The translations under genes and the position numbers were made by a program. A stretch of DNA of 6,612 nucleotides. It comes from an uncultured Pirellulales bacterium. Its GTDB lineage: Bacteria; Planctomycetota; Planctomycetia; Pirellulales; Lacipirellulaceae. Location: contig CAMYJY010000119.1 of the NCBI GenBank assembly GCA_947258835.1, positions 1 to 6,612 on the forward strand. The letters are read 5' to 3'. Below are positions 1 to 6,097 of this stretch, in pieces (position 1 is the stretch's first letter; each line of letters starts with the position of its first letter). The notes under the pieces are model-generated. The model did no database searches. It was not told where the DNA came from and saw nothing but the letters and a program-made list of their open reading frames with translations.

Positions 1-38
1 CGGCGGCTCACCAAGAAACCTAGTTGAGAGGCGGATGG

Positions 39-99
39 AGTGGGCTTTTCCGGCCCAAACTGGCCAGTACCAAGCGTACCTATTTTCACTTTAAGTAAA
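39..99 (+). repeat. Diverged copy of the right end of the 4271-4434 repeat element
   Basis: This segment aligns without gaps to 4377-4437, with 49 of 61 bases identical by hand count. Both begin AGTGGGCTTTT and end in the TTTTCA(C/G)TTT(A/G)AGT block. Similarity fades to the left of position 39, so only the right end of the element is recognisable here; any left end would lie outside the window or is too diverged. I infer that the two copies belong to one family of dispersed non-coding repeats. Confidence 0.75.
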
Positions 100-122
100 T
101 ACCTGTTTTCACTTTAAGTAAA
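77..122 (+). repeat. 23-bp tandem direct repeat (2 copies) just before the lipoprotein gene
   Basis: Two head-to-tail 23-bp units, 77-99 and 100-122, differ at a single base (TACCTA versus TACCTG at the start). Each contains TTTTCACTTTAAGTAAA, the terminal block of the dispersed repeat. The array is AT-rich in an otherwise GC-rich context and ends 9 bases before the ATG at 132, so it must overlap the promoter or leader of that gene. I could not place a convincing -35/-10 pair in it. A regulatory role is inference. Confidence 0.8.
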
Positions 123-131
123 TACGATCGA

Positions 132-2222
132 ATGCCAATGCACGAGCATGCCGCAGGTCCGTCCATCCAACGATCACGGCCCGCGGTCCACCGGTGGCTG
201 GGGGCGCTGATGATTGGTAGCTTGCTCCTGGGTGGGGCCCTGGGGTGTCGCCCCAGTCGAACAGACGGTACGCGGCAAAATGTTGGTCGGCAAAGTGCGG
301 TGGCGCGACAAGATCAGGCAGCTGCCATTGTGCGAGCAATTTCCACGGCACTGAATAATTTGCCGGCCCAGGTGGCGCTGGATTTGCAGCCGCCGATTCC
401 GATACTCGATGATGCCAAGAGTGCTGATGGCCAAGAGGTCCTGGCAACTTGCAGCATGACGCCGGGCGTAGCGGATGGTCCTGACAACTATCTCGCGGTC
501 CCCAGAGGGAACGCGCAGTTTCGGACCCTGAAGGTGCAACCGGGCGACTTGGTCCGTTACTTTGTGCGCTACACCGAAGAAGATCCAGAACACGGGATTC
601 CTCAGCTGACGTATTTGGAATTGCCTGTGCGCCGGCTCGATAGCACCAACCCTCAAAACGCCTTGATTCTAGAGGGTGGTCTCAACGGGCCGATGCCGAT
701 ACCCTCGCGGATCGAAATCTGGCGCTTTTCAGATCGGCGGATGAATGAAATTCGGCGGCGACTCAACCGCTATATCAAGCGGCCGCAGATCGGTTGGGAA
801 CCAAGTCCCGACGAAACCGCGCTGCGGCTGCTGCTAGATCGGCTCAATCAGTGGTACCGGAATGTTCCCGCCGCGGTGGCCGCTCCCCAGGATGCAGCCG
901 CCTGGCGACCGGAACCCCTGGTGGAGGAGTTGCCGGTGGAGCTGCGCGAGGCGAGCTTGCTCCGCGCAGCCTTGTCCCCCAGCGGCCAGCGCACGGATCT
1001 GTTTGGGGACAACGATCCGCGTCAATTGCAACAAGCCATCTGGCTGCGGGATATCTCGCGGTGGGCCAAGCAGGGGGCGCTGTCTCATGTTGCCGTGGCC
1101 CAGGCACTGTTTGATTGGACGATCCGCAATATTCAGCTGGACGACGAGGACAGCGCAGGCATTTTGCAGCAACCCTGGCAAGTGCTGCTCCATGGTCACG
1201 GCACGGCCCAACAGCGGGCCTGGATCTTTGCCGAACTTTGTCGCCAGCAGCAGTTGGATGTGGTGATGCTGGCCCAAGCTGGCGAGCAGCCCGGAGAACG
1301 CACGTGGTGGTTGCCCGCGCTGTGGAGTGAGGGGCAGTTGTACTTGTTCGATACCCGCTGGGGTGTGCCCTTGCCCGGACGGGAAGAGGGCAGCGTGGCG
1401 ACGCTGGCAGAATTGGTCGCAGCTCCCGAGTTGCTGGAGAAATTGCAGCAGGCGGACGGGCAGGCCTACCCCGCGCCGGATTTGTCCCGGCTGGTGGCTC
1501 AGGTCGTGGCCTCGCCCCTCCAGCTCGCACGCCGTGCTGCCCTCCTGGAGCAGGAATTGGAGGGGCGGGATTATGTTGTGCTGGCGGCAAATCATCGGCC
1601 TGTGGTGGCGGAATACCAGTCGCATCCACAGCTCACCCAGGTCGAGTTGTGGCCGTTTCCTTTTCAGGCCGTCCTCCGCGAAGCCGCTCTCGACCGGTCG
1701 CAGCGGCAGCAAGCGGCCGTGGAATTTTTACCTTTTGCCCAGCGGCCCCGTTTGTGGAAGGCGCGGGTCTTGCATTTTCAAGGGACCAAGCCCGTCCCAG
1801 CGCGGCAGCGTAGTGATCCCTTAGCGGAGCCCGACCTGGGGCACGATCAAGCCAAGGCCTTGTATCTCAATCCCCGCCTGCGTCCGCCGCGCAGCAGCTT
1901 GCAAAAGATGGATCCCAGCAAACGGGGCCTGTACAGCCGCGTGAAGGGTAGTGCCGGTTATTGGCTGGGGCTGCTGTGTTTCGACGTCGGCGACTACGAA
2001 GTGGCCGTCCATTGGTTGCGGGACCAAACCCTGGAGACGCAGCCGCAGGGACCGTGGGCTCCCGGGGCGCGTTATAATTTGGCCCGCGCGTACGAGGCCT
2101 TGGGGCGCCGGGAGGAAGCCATCGCGCTGCTGCGGGCCGACGACTCACCTCAGCGTGAGGGCAATCGTCTCCGAGCCCAGTGGCTCGAGCAACAGCTGGC
2201 GGAGTCGGCGGTGGACGAATGA
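132..2222 (+). CDS. Exported lipoprotein with degenerate transglutaminase-like domain and C-terminal TPRs
   Basis: The 696-residue product starts with a basic stretch and a hydrophobic segment (about residues 21-37) ending in GALGC, a plausible lipobox with Cys39 as the lipidated residue, so it is probably membrane-anchored outside the cytoplasm. Residues about 318-416 resemble a transglutaminase-like fold: an FDWTIRNIQL helix, a GHGTAQQRAWIF block at 354-365 where the catalytic Cys would be expected, and a LYLFDTRWG strand with Asp407. The nucleophile position appears to hold Ala or Thr, so enzyme activity is doubtful. Residues about 609-633 and 644-669 look like two TPR units (GYWLGLLCFDVGDYEVAVHWL; ARYNLARAYEALGRREEAIAL), suggesting protein binding. 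From memory, similar proteins are widespread in planctomycetes, with unknown function. ATG 132 was chosen because it keeps the whole signal peptide; ATG 138 is an alternative. The stop overlaps the next gene by 4 bases. Confidence 0.85.
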   Translation: MPMHEHAAGPSIQRSRPAVHRWLGALMIGSLLLGGALGCRPSRTDGTRQNVGRQSAVARQDQAAAIVRAISTALNNLPAQVALDLQPPIPILDDAKSADGQEVLATCSMTPGVADGPDNYLAVPRGNAQFRTLKVQPGDLVRYFVRYTEEDPEHGIPQLTYLELPVRRLDSTNPQNALILEGGLNGPMPIPSRIEIWRFSDRRMNEIRRRLNRYIKRPQIGWEPSPDETALRLLLDRLNQWYRNVPAAVAAPQDAAAWRPEPLVEELPVELREASLLRAALSPSGQRTDLFGDNDPRQLQQAIWLRDISRWAKQGALSHVAVAQALFDWTIRNIQLDDEDSAGILQQPWQVLLHGHGTAQQRAWIFAELCRQQQLDVVMLAQAGEQPGERTWWLPALWSEGQLYLFDTRWGVPLPGREEGSVATLAELVAAPELLEKLQQADGQAYPAPDLSRLVAQVVASPLQLARRAALLEQELEGRDYVVLAANHRPVVAEYQSHPQLTQVELWPFPFQAVLREAALDRSQRQQAAVEFLPFAQRPRLWKARVLHFQGTKPVPARQRSDPLAEPDLGHDQAKALYLNPRLRPPRSSLQKMDPSKRGLYSRVKGSAGYWLGLLCFDVGDYEVAVHWLRDQTLETQPQGPWAPGARYNLARAYEALGRREEAIALLRADDSPQREGNRLRAQWLEQQLAESAVDE

Positions 2223-3238
2223 AATTGCTGGCCACGCTTCGCCGCTATTGGTTTTTGTTGGCGATGATCACAGTGCTCGTCTGGGGCAGTTGCTGGCCCC
2301 AGCAGTGGTTCCCGCTGACCAACTGCTTGCCGCGGGATTGGATCATCGGCAGTGTGATGTTGGCCATGGCCCTGTCGCTGGGCCAGGCGTCGGATCAACG
2401 CGCACCAAGTTATCTGCCGCCGGTGGTGATGGCGGTGGTGATGCAGTGGTGTTGGATTCCTGGGTTGGCCTGGATCGTGAGTCCGTGGTTGGTCGACGAG
2501 TTGGCCTTAGGGCTAGCGATCACCGCTGCCGTGCCGTGCACGCTAGTATCCGCTACTGTATGGACACGTCTTGCCGGTGGCAACGAGGTGGTCAGCTTGC
2601 TGGTCACGTTGGTCACCAATCTGAGTTGCTTTTTTGTGACGCCCGCGCTGCTCCAGCTGTTTGTGGTGGGTGAGCCGGTGGCACTTTCGTTTCAGCGACT
2701 CGCCGTGCGCCTGCTGGTGCTGATTGTGTTGCCCCTTGGTGTGGCCCAGGGGGTGTTGCGGAGCGGTCGGTTTGGGTCTGGGATCCGCCGTCGACGCAGC
2801 TGGCTGAGCGTCTATGCCCAGCTGGGCCTGCTGTCGATGGTGCTCACCGGCGCGGTGCGTTGCGGCCTGGAACTGCAGCAATTTTACCCATCCTGGGGGC
2901 ACAGCGGCCTGCAGCTGGCGGTGATGTGTGTGTTGGTGGTGGCCTTGCACGCCACCGCTTGGGGCGGCGGGTATTGGCTGGCGGGTCGGTGGGGGATGGC
3001 CCCGCCGGAGCAGATTGCCGTGGCCTTCGCGGGCAGTCAAAAGACACTCATGGTGGGGATGGCCGTGGCCCTGCCGCATGGAGGCCTGGCCATTTTGCCC
3101 CTGGTGGCTTATCACGCGCTGCAACTGGTGCTGGATACGGTGCTGGCCGATCGGTTGGCGCGGCGCGTGGATGTGCTTCGTATCCCAGGAGATGAATTGC
3201 ATCAGCCAGAACCTCTTGTGACTGCGTCCCATCGGTAG
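2219..3238 (+). CDS. SBF-like (bile acid:sodium symporter family, YfeH/RCH1 type) membrane transporter
   Basis: The 339-residue product is hydrophobic throughout, with about nine or ten membrane segments (for example residues 11-26, 41-56, 66-88, 94-112, 124-149, 161-179, 197-213, 230-255, 265-284, 288-309). Two family signatures are visible: PCTLVSATVWTRLAGGN at 106-122, matching the P-T-x-x-S/T-S...GN crossover region, and FAGSQKTLMVG at 270-280, matching the FCGSxKSLxxG block of YfeH/SBF-like proteins. E. coli YfeH is of similar length. The substrate cannot be read from sequence; family members include bile-acid/anion symporters and RCH1, which affects calcium handling. The frame is open upstream to 2180, but ATG 2219 is preferred because it gives a 4-base ATGA overlap with the lipoprotein stop (translational coupling likely) and starts just before the first membrane helix. 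The last 20 or so residues are polar. Confidence 0.87.
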   Translation: MKLLATLRRYWFLLAMITVLVWGSCWPQQWFPLTNCLPRDWIIGSVMLAMALSLGQASDQRAPSYLPPVVMAVVMQWCWIPGLAWIVSPWLVDELALGLAITAAVPCTLVSATVWTRLAGGNEVVSLLVTLVTNLSCFFVTPALLQLFVVGEPVALSFQRLAVRLLVLIVLPLGVAQGVLRSGRFGSGIRRRRSWLSVYAQLGLLSMVLTGAVRCGLELQQFYPSWGHSGLQLAVMCVLVVALHATAWGGGYWLAGRWGMAPPEQIAVAFAGSQKTLMVGMAVALPHGGLAILPLVAYHALQLVLDTVLADRLARRVDVLRIPGDELHQPEPLVTASHR

Positions 3239-3254
3239 GCTTCGCCAACCGATG
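3230..3254 (+). terminator. Hairpin overlapping the transporter stop codon, possible terminator
   Basis: CATCGGT-A-GGC / TTC / GCC-A-ACCGATG forms a 10-pair stem with one A-A mismatch and a 3-base loop. It spans the TAG stop at 3236-3238. No T run follows, so this is not a standard intrinsic terminator; it could be an RNA-stabilising 3' structure or part of another dispersed palindrome. Confidence 0.4.
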
Positions 3255-3315
3255 CCACCCCCACGTGAGCGCGTTTTGGACCACAACGGGTAATCCTATT
3301 TCGGTACCACTGGCA

Positions 3316-3348
3316 CTGCTACTGGATTCCCGCCTGCGCGGGAATGAC
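3316..3348 (+). repeat. REP-like palindrome between convergent genes
   Basis: The core at 3325-3346 (GATTCCCGC...GCGGGAATG) folds into an imperfect hairpin. Positions 3325-3348 are a perfect 24-bp inverted match to 4625-4648. Positions 3316-3348 also match 4663-4695 in direct orientation at 30 of 33 bases, including the 20-base identity CTGCTACTGGATTCCCGCCT. Palindromes of the type GATTCCCGCCTTCGCGGGAATG are common dispersed elements in many bacterial genomes. Here it lies between the convergent transporter and acyltransferase genes and could help end or protect both transcripts. Confidence 0.8.
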
Positions 3349-3439
3349 TGGAACCCCTTCATACTGCTACTAAAATCGTTACCAGCGTTGGGTGCCACCC
3401 GCGCTGGACTCTTCTTTTCTTCGTGTTTATTTCTTGACG

Positions 3440-4261
3440 TTAGTTGTTCCGTCGTGGTTCACTGGGAATGCCATCCAACCTCGCCCGGCAGCGGGTGACG
3501 AGTTGTTGGACTTGGGCCTGAGCGGCCTCTTTGAGCGCGATACTCGAATCATCCTGTATGGTGAGTGGCTGCCCGACCTCCACCGCGACCCGTAGGCGGG
3601 GAAGGCTGGCTACCCGCCGCACGTGGGATAAGAAGGGTTCCGCGTGGAAGTACGCGGCTTCCTGGTCGTAGGCCAATCCTATGGGAATCACCTCGGCCTG
3701 GGCACGGCGGGCAGCGTTGAACGCGCCGGGGCGGAAGGGGTGCACTTCATCGCCGCGATGGGCCGTGCCCTCGGGGAACATGGCCACGCCTTCGCCGCGG
3801 CCCAAGGCCCGGTCCACCTCTTGCAGCACGGCCGCTCCGCTGCGTCGGGAAGTGCGGTCGACAAACAGGGTGCCGATGCTGCGGGCGCAGCGCCCAATCA
3901 GCGGCCACCGGGCCAGGTCGTGTCGGCTGATCACGCGGGTGGCCGCAATCGTGAGCAGGACGGGAATGTCCAAGCTCGAACGGTGATTGGCGACAAAGAT
4001 ACGGCCCACTTGGTGGGGGCCTGCGCCAGGGTAGAGTTTCCCTTCGTTGACGTGCGCGCCGTAGGCGTCCACCTGAATGCCAAACAGCCACAGGTTGATG
4101 CCTGCCCAACGGGGGACCCATTTGTTGATCACCGCCAAGCGTGCGGGTTTACCGCGCACAAGTGCCTCACCCGCGAAGCACAGCCAGTAGCAGGCCGTGA
4201 TCACCCCAAAGGCGGCTACTCGAGCTACGCAGCGGCAGTTGGCTATTAATTTTGCCATCAT
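3440..4261 (-). CDS. plsC: PlsC-type 1-acyl-sn-glycerol-3-phosphate acyltransferase
   Basis: The family transfers an acyl group to lysophosphatidic acid to make phosphatidic acid, the precursor of membrane phospholipids, at the inner face of the cytoplasmic membrane. All four PlsC blocks are visible (numbering from ATG 4261): N92-H93-R-S-S-L-D98, the catalytic HX4D; the FVDR block at 133-136; FPEGT at 162-166; and VIPIG at 191-195. A hydrophobic N-terminal segment (about 15-31) suggests membrane attachment. The length of 273 residues is normal for the family. The frame is open to a TTG at 4276, but that codon lies inside the terminal repeat of the 4271-4434 element, so ATG 4261 (or 4258) is preferred; no strong Shine-Dalgarno is present. 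It converges on the transporter gene and stands alone. A paralogue acting on another acyl acceptor (for example ornithine lipid or glycolipid synthesis) cannot be excluded. Confidence 0.9.
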   Translation of the reverse strand: MMAKLIANCRCVARVAAFGVITACYWLCFAGEALVRGKPARLAVINKWVPRWAGINLWLFGIQVDAYGAHVNEGKLYPGAGPHQVGRIFVANHRSSLDIPVLLTIAATRVISRHDLARWPLIGRCARSIGTLFVDRTSRRSGAAVLQEVDRALGRGEGVAMFPEGTAHRGDEVHPFRPGAFNAARRAQAEVIPIGLAYDQEAAYFHAEPFLSHVRRVASLPRLRVAVEVGQPLTIQDDSSIALKEAAQAQVQQLVTRCRARLDGIPSEPRRNN

Positions 4262-4270
4262 GCGGTAACA

Positions 4271-4434
4271 ACTCAAACTGAAAACAAGGCCTCTCTGCAG
4301 CCGGTCAAGCCTGGGAAATCAGCCACGCTTCCAGCGCCAAACGGTTCGAAAATTGCCCCGGCGCAAGGGTTGGGGCAGTGGGCTTTTTCGACCCCAACCG
4401 GCCAGCACTAGGCATACCTGTTTTCAGTTTGAGT
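4271..4434. mobile_element. MITE-like non-coding element with 16-bp perfect terminal inverted repeats
   Basis: ACTCAAACTGAAAACA at 4271-4286 is the exact reverse complement of TGTTTTCAGTTTGAGT at 4419-4434. With small gaps the inverted similarity extends inward to the CCGG at 4301-4304 and at 4398-4401, giving imperfect terminal repeats of about 34-37 bp. AACA occurs directly outside both ends (4267-4270 and 4435-4438) and could be a 4-bp target duplication, though so short a match may be chance. The interior has no credible gene; it holds a second stem, GGTTGGGG 4368-4375 with CCCCAACC 4392-4399. The right end has a diverged copy at 39-99. The parent transposase is unknown and is not the ISKra4-like element at 4777-6495, whose ends differ. 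Confidence 0.6.
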
Positions 4435-4482
4435 AACAAGTTGGCATCCAACGCTTCGTGCTTGGCTTCCTCCGCGCTGGCT

Positions 4483-4633
4483 GCTCTCCTACGTCATTCC
4501 CTTCGCTCTCCTACGCCATTCCCCTCGCTCTCCTACGCCATTCCCTTCGCTCTCCTACGTCATTCCCTTCGCTCTCCTACGTCATTCCCTTCGCTCTCTT
4601 ACGTCATTCCCTTCGCTCTCTTACGTCATTCCC
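4483..4633 (+). repeat. 22-bp tandem array, about 6.8 copies
   Basis: Units starting with GCTCTC(C/T)TACG begin at 4483, 4505, 4527, 4549, 4571, 4593 and 4615, exactly 22 bases apart, with only a few substitutions (for example TACGCCATT versus TACGTCATT, and CCT versus CTT). The last unit runs without a break into the REP-like palindrome at 4627-4648: the TACGTCATTCCC in each unit is the left flank and left arm of that palindrome. There are no unique spacers, so it is not CRISPR. Open frames through it (+ strand, 4378-4752 and 4458-4820) are simple translations of the repeats and are not credible genes. Confidence 0.9.
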
Positions 4634-4695
4634 GCGCAGGCGGGAATCTACACGACCTGCGTCTGCTACTGGATTCCCGCCTTCGCGGAAAGGAC
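4622..4695. repeat. Pair of REP-like palindromes in inverted orientation (BIME-like)
   Basis: The first palindrome, at 4627-4648 (CATTCCCGC...GCGGGAATC), is the exact reverse complement of 3325-3346. The second, around 4672-4692 (GATTCCCGCC-TTCGCGGAA), is in the opposite orientation and slightly degenerate. They are separated by about 23 bases. Together they could fold as two hairpins or one long cruciform. The arrangement of paired, oppositely oriented REP-type units is that of a BIME-like element. Confidence 0.75.
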
Positions 4696-4738
4696 GTGGA
4701 ATGCGGGAAGGACGTGGAATGCGGGAAGGACGTGGAAT
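4692..4738 (+). repeat. 18-bp tandem array, about 2.6 copies
   Basis: GGACGTGGAATGCGGGAA occurs at 4692-4709 and 4710-4727, followed by a partial copy at 4728-4738. The unit resembles the right arm and outer flank of the REP-like palindrome (GCGGGAATGAC followed by a flank), so it looks like an amplified half-palindrome on the right side of the pair. Confidence 0.85.
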
Positions 4739-4776
4739 CATGTCCTGCCTAGGGCAAACCGCGAGCTCGCCCAAAT

Positions 4777-4798
4777 GGGTGCATTACGCGGATTGTAA
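4777..4798 (+). repeat. Left terminal inverted repeat of the IS
   Basis: Compared with the complement of 6474-6495, 17 of 22 positions match: GGGTGCATT is identical, followed by CGC, TTG and AA matches. The transposase stop TAA (4786-4784 on the - strand) is part of this repeat. Confidence 0.85.
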
Positions 4799-6097
4799 CG
4801 GCGTGCTAGCGTGCTTGTAAGCGTTGGATCCAGTTTGGTTAGCGTGGTATCGGTGCCAGAAACGTGCCATGGGTTTGCTGTCGCTGAGATAGTCGGCTCG
4901 CAGCTGGAGGACGGCCTCGCTGGCAGTGCGGTCCCAGAATTTCTCACTCCCTTTGATCCTTCGATTGATCAACTTGACAGTGGATTCGATGTGCGCGCTG
5001 GTAATAGGCAATCCTTGCCGCCGGTAGTCGGGGTAGTTCATGTGGCTGGCGTTGTTGCTGAAGTAGGTCAATGCTCGATCCACGTGATAACGGGGGTCCG
5101 AAGTCGTCTCTTCGGGGGCCTGACCGTGAATCGATTGGAGCGTTTGCAGGTGCTCAATGACTTCCGATACGTCTCCCTGCCAAATCAGCTGTGCCCATTT
5201 TTGGTAGGTTGCTTCCCCATCCTCGATTTTGGACGCTTTCCAGGCATAGGACAACGCGTGTATCAGGTCGGCGATAGGGGTGGCTTGAGGGAAGTGTGTT
5301 TTCTGGATGCGCCAGTTCGTTTGCGCGCCATCGGCAACAAAGGCTGATCGCTCGGCAGCAGGAAAGTTCAAGGTGCGTGCTCGCGTTTCCAACTGCCAGC
5401 CGAACTCATGGGAACTTTGGCTACTGGCCACCACGTCCCGTTCCTTCAGTTTCGGTGGTTGGTATGAACTAGCATCATCCTCAGTCGCCGTGGTATCGCC
5501 AGCCTCGTCATCCAGCGGAAGTATTCCCAAGGAATCCGCATCAGAGCCTGTATTTTCCGAGGTTTTGGCGATTTCCTGCACTGCCGATGCGTGAACAAAC
5601 GAATCAGGAATTTCAGGACACGGGTCTTCGCCATGAACCTCGCTGGTCATCGAAAGCAAACATCCCACTTTCGTTTCTCGCCAATGGGTTTTCAATTCTT
5701 GCTGCTTTTTCACCTTGGTTTCACCGCGTGCAGCAAAATGATCACGGCGTTGATAACGGCCCCCATCCATCATCACCACGGCCACTTCAGGAGCCTCCCG
5801 ATGCTCGAAACCCTGACGACGAACAGGCAAATCCAGTGACTGCAGTTCTGCGATCGCCTGATCTCGTTCAGCAACACGCGCTTCGCCAACTTCATTCACT
5901 TGCCTGCGAATCCGCGTGGCCGTGACTTGTTGTTCCGCCAATTGCAAGACGCCTTCTTCCGCCATGGTGTAGCTGCCCAGATTACTCCCCGCCCACACGA
6001 TCTTCTCGGTCAACTTCGGAGTCACCGTAGCACGAGCGGACAAACCGATCGATCCGGCTACCGGGAAAAAAAGCCCGCCGACAGACGAGACAATCAT
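4784..6097 (-). CDS. ISKra4-like transposase, DDE catalytic part (orfB)
   Basis: This frame carries the catalytic domain of the transposase. The useful sequence begins at about 6065, just after the T7 run, with PVAGSIGLSARATVTPKL continuing the zinc-ribbon protein of orfA in the +1 frame. The frame is open up to 6244 (a GTG); ATG 6097 is the nearest ATG above the junction, but independent initiation is not needed if the frames are joined. The proposed DDE residues are the Asp of MMDGG (codon 5767-5765), the Asp of VADGA (5332-5330) and the Glu of SAHIEST (4987-4985). DLIHALSYAW follows the second Asp and RRIKGSEKFWD follows the Glu, as in ISKra4-type enzymes. An acidic, low-complexity stretch (about 5642-5465) lies between the first two Asp residues. 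Joined to orfA the protein is about 535 residues. No further frame break or stop is seen, so the enzyme could be active if the shift occurs. Confidence 0.85.
   Translation of the reverse strand: MIVSSVGGLFFPVAGSIGLSARATVTPKLTEKIVWAGSNLGSYTMAEEGVLQLAEQQVTATRIRRQVNEVGEARVAERDQAIAELQSLDLPVRRQGFEHREAPEVAVVMMDGGRYQRRDHFAARGETKVKKQQELKTHWRETKVGCLLSMTSEVHGEDPCPEIPDSFVHASAVQEIAKTSENTGSDADSLGILPLDDEAGDTTATEDDASSYQPPKLKERDVVASSQSSHEFGWQLETRARTLNFPAAERSAFVADGAQTNWRIQKTHFPQATPIADLIHALSYAWKASKIEDGEATYQKWAQLIWQGDVSEVIEHLQTLQSIHGQAPEETTSDPRYHVDRALTYFSNNASHMNYPDYRRQGLPITSAHIESTVKLINRRIKGSEKFWDRTASEAVLQLRADYLSDSKPMARFWHRYHANQTGSNAYKHASTPLQSA

Noticed and set aside
1..38. Tail of an upstream gene at the left edge
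   Set aside because: It is too short to judge; no frame gives recognisable protein sequence, and the adjacent DNA is repeat sequence.
77..122. Sigma-70 type promoter within the tandem repeat
   Set aside because: AT-rich hexamer-like pieces exist, but no -35/-10 pair with normal spacing was convincing.
834..1712. 292-codon - strand open frame inside the lipoprotein gene
   Set aside because: It is an antisense shadow of a GC-rich gene, with low-complexity Q/R/P/H-rich composition and no recognisable motif.
3644..4249. 201-codon + strand open frame opposite the acyltransferase gene
   Set aside because: It is the antisense of plsC, whose - strand frame carries all four PlsC motifs; the + frame shows no domain.
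4483..4633. Possible CRISPR array
   Set aside because: Repeats are directly contiguous at a 22-base period with no unique spacers, and no cas gene is in the window.
4378..4820. Open + strand frames across the repeat cluster (124 and 120 codons)
   Set aside because: They are translations of the 22-bp and 18-bp tandem repeats in different frames, with no conserved domain and no start signal; two frames are equally open because the repeat lacks stops.
4811..5594. + strand open frames opposite the transposase
   Set aside because: They are antisense to the DDE transposase frame, which has the catalytic motifs; no domain is seen in the opposite frames.
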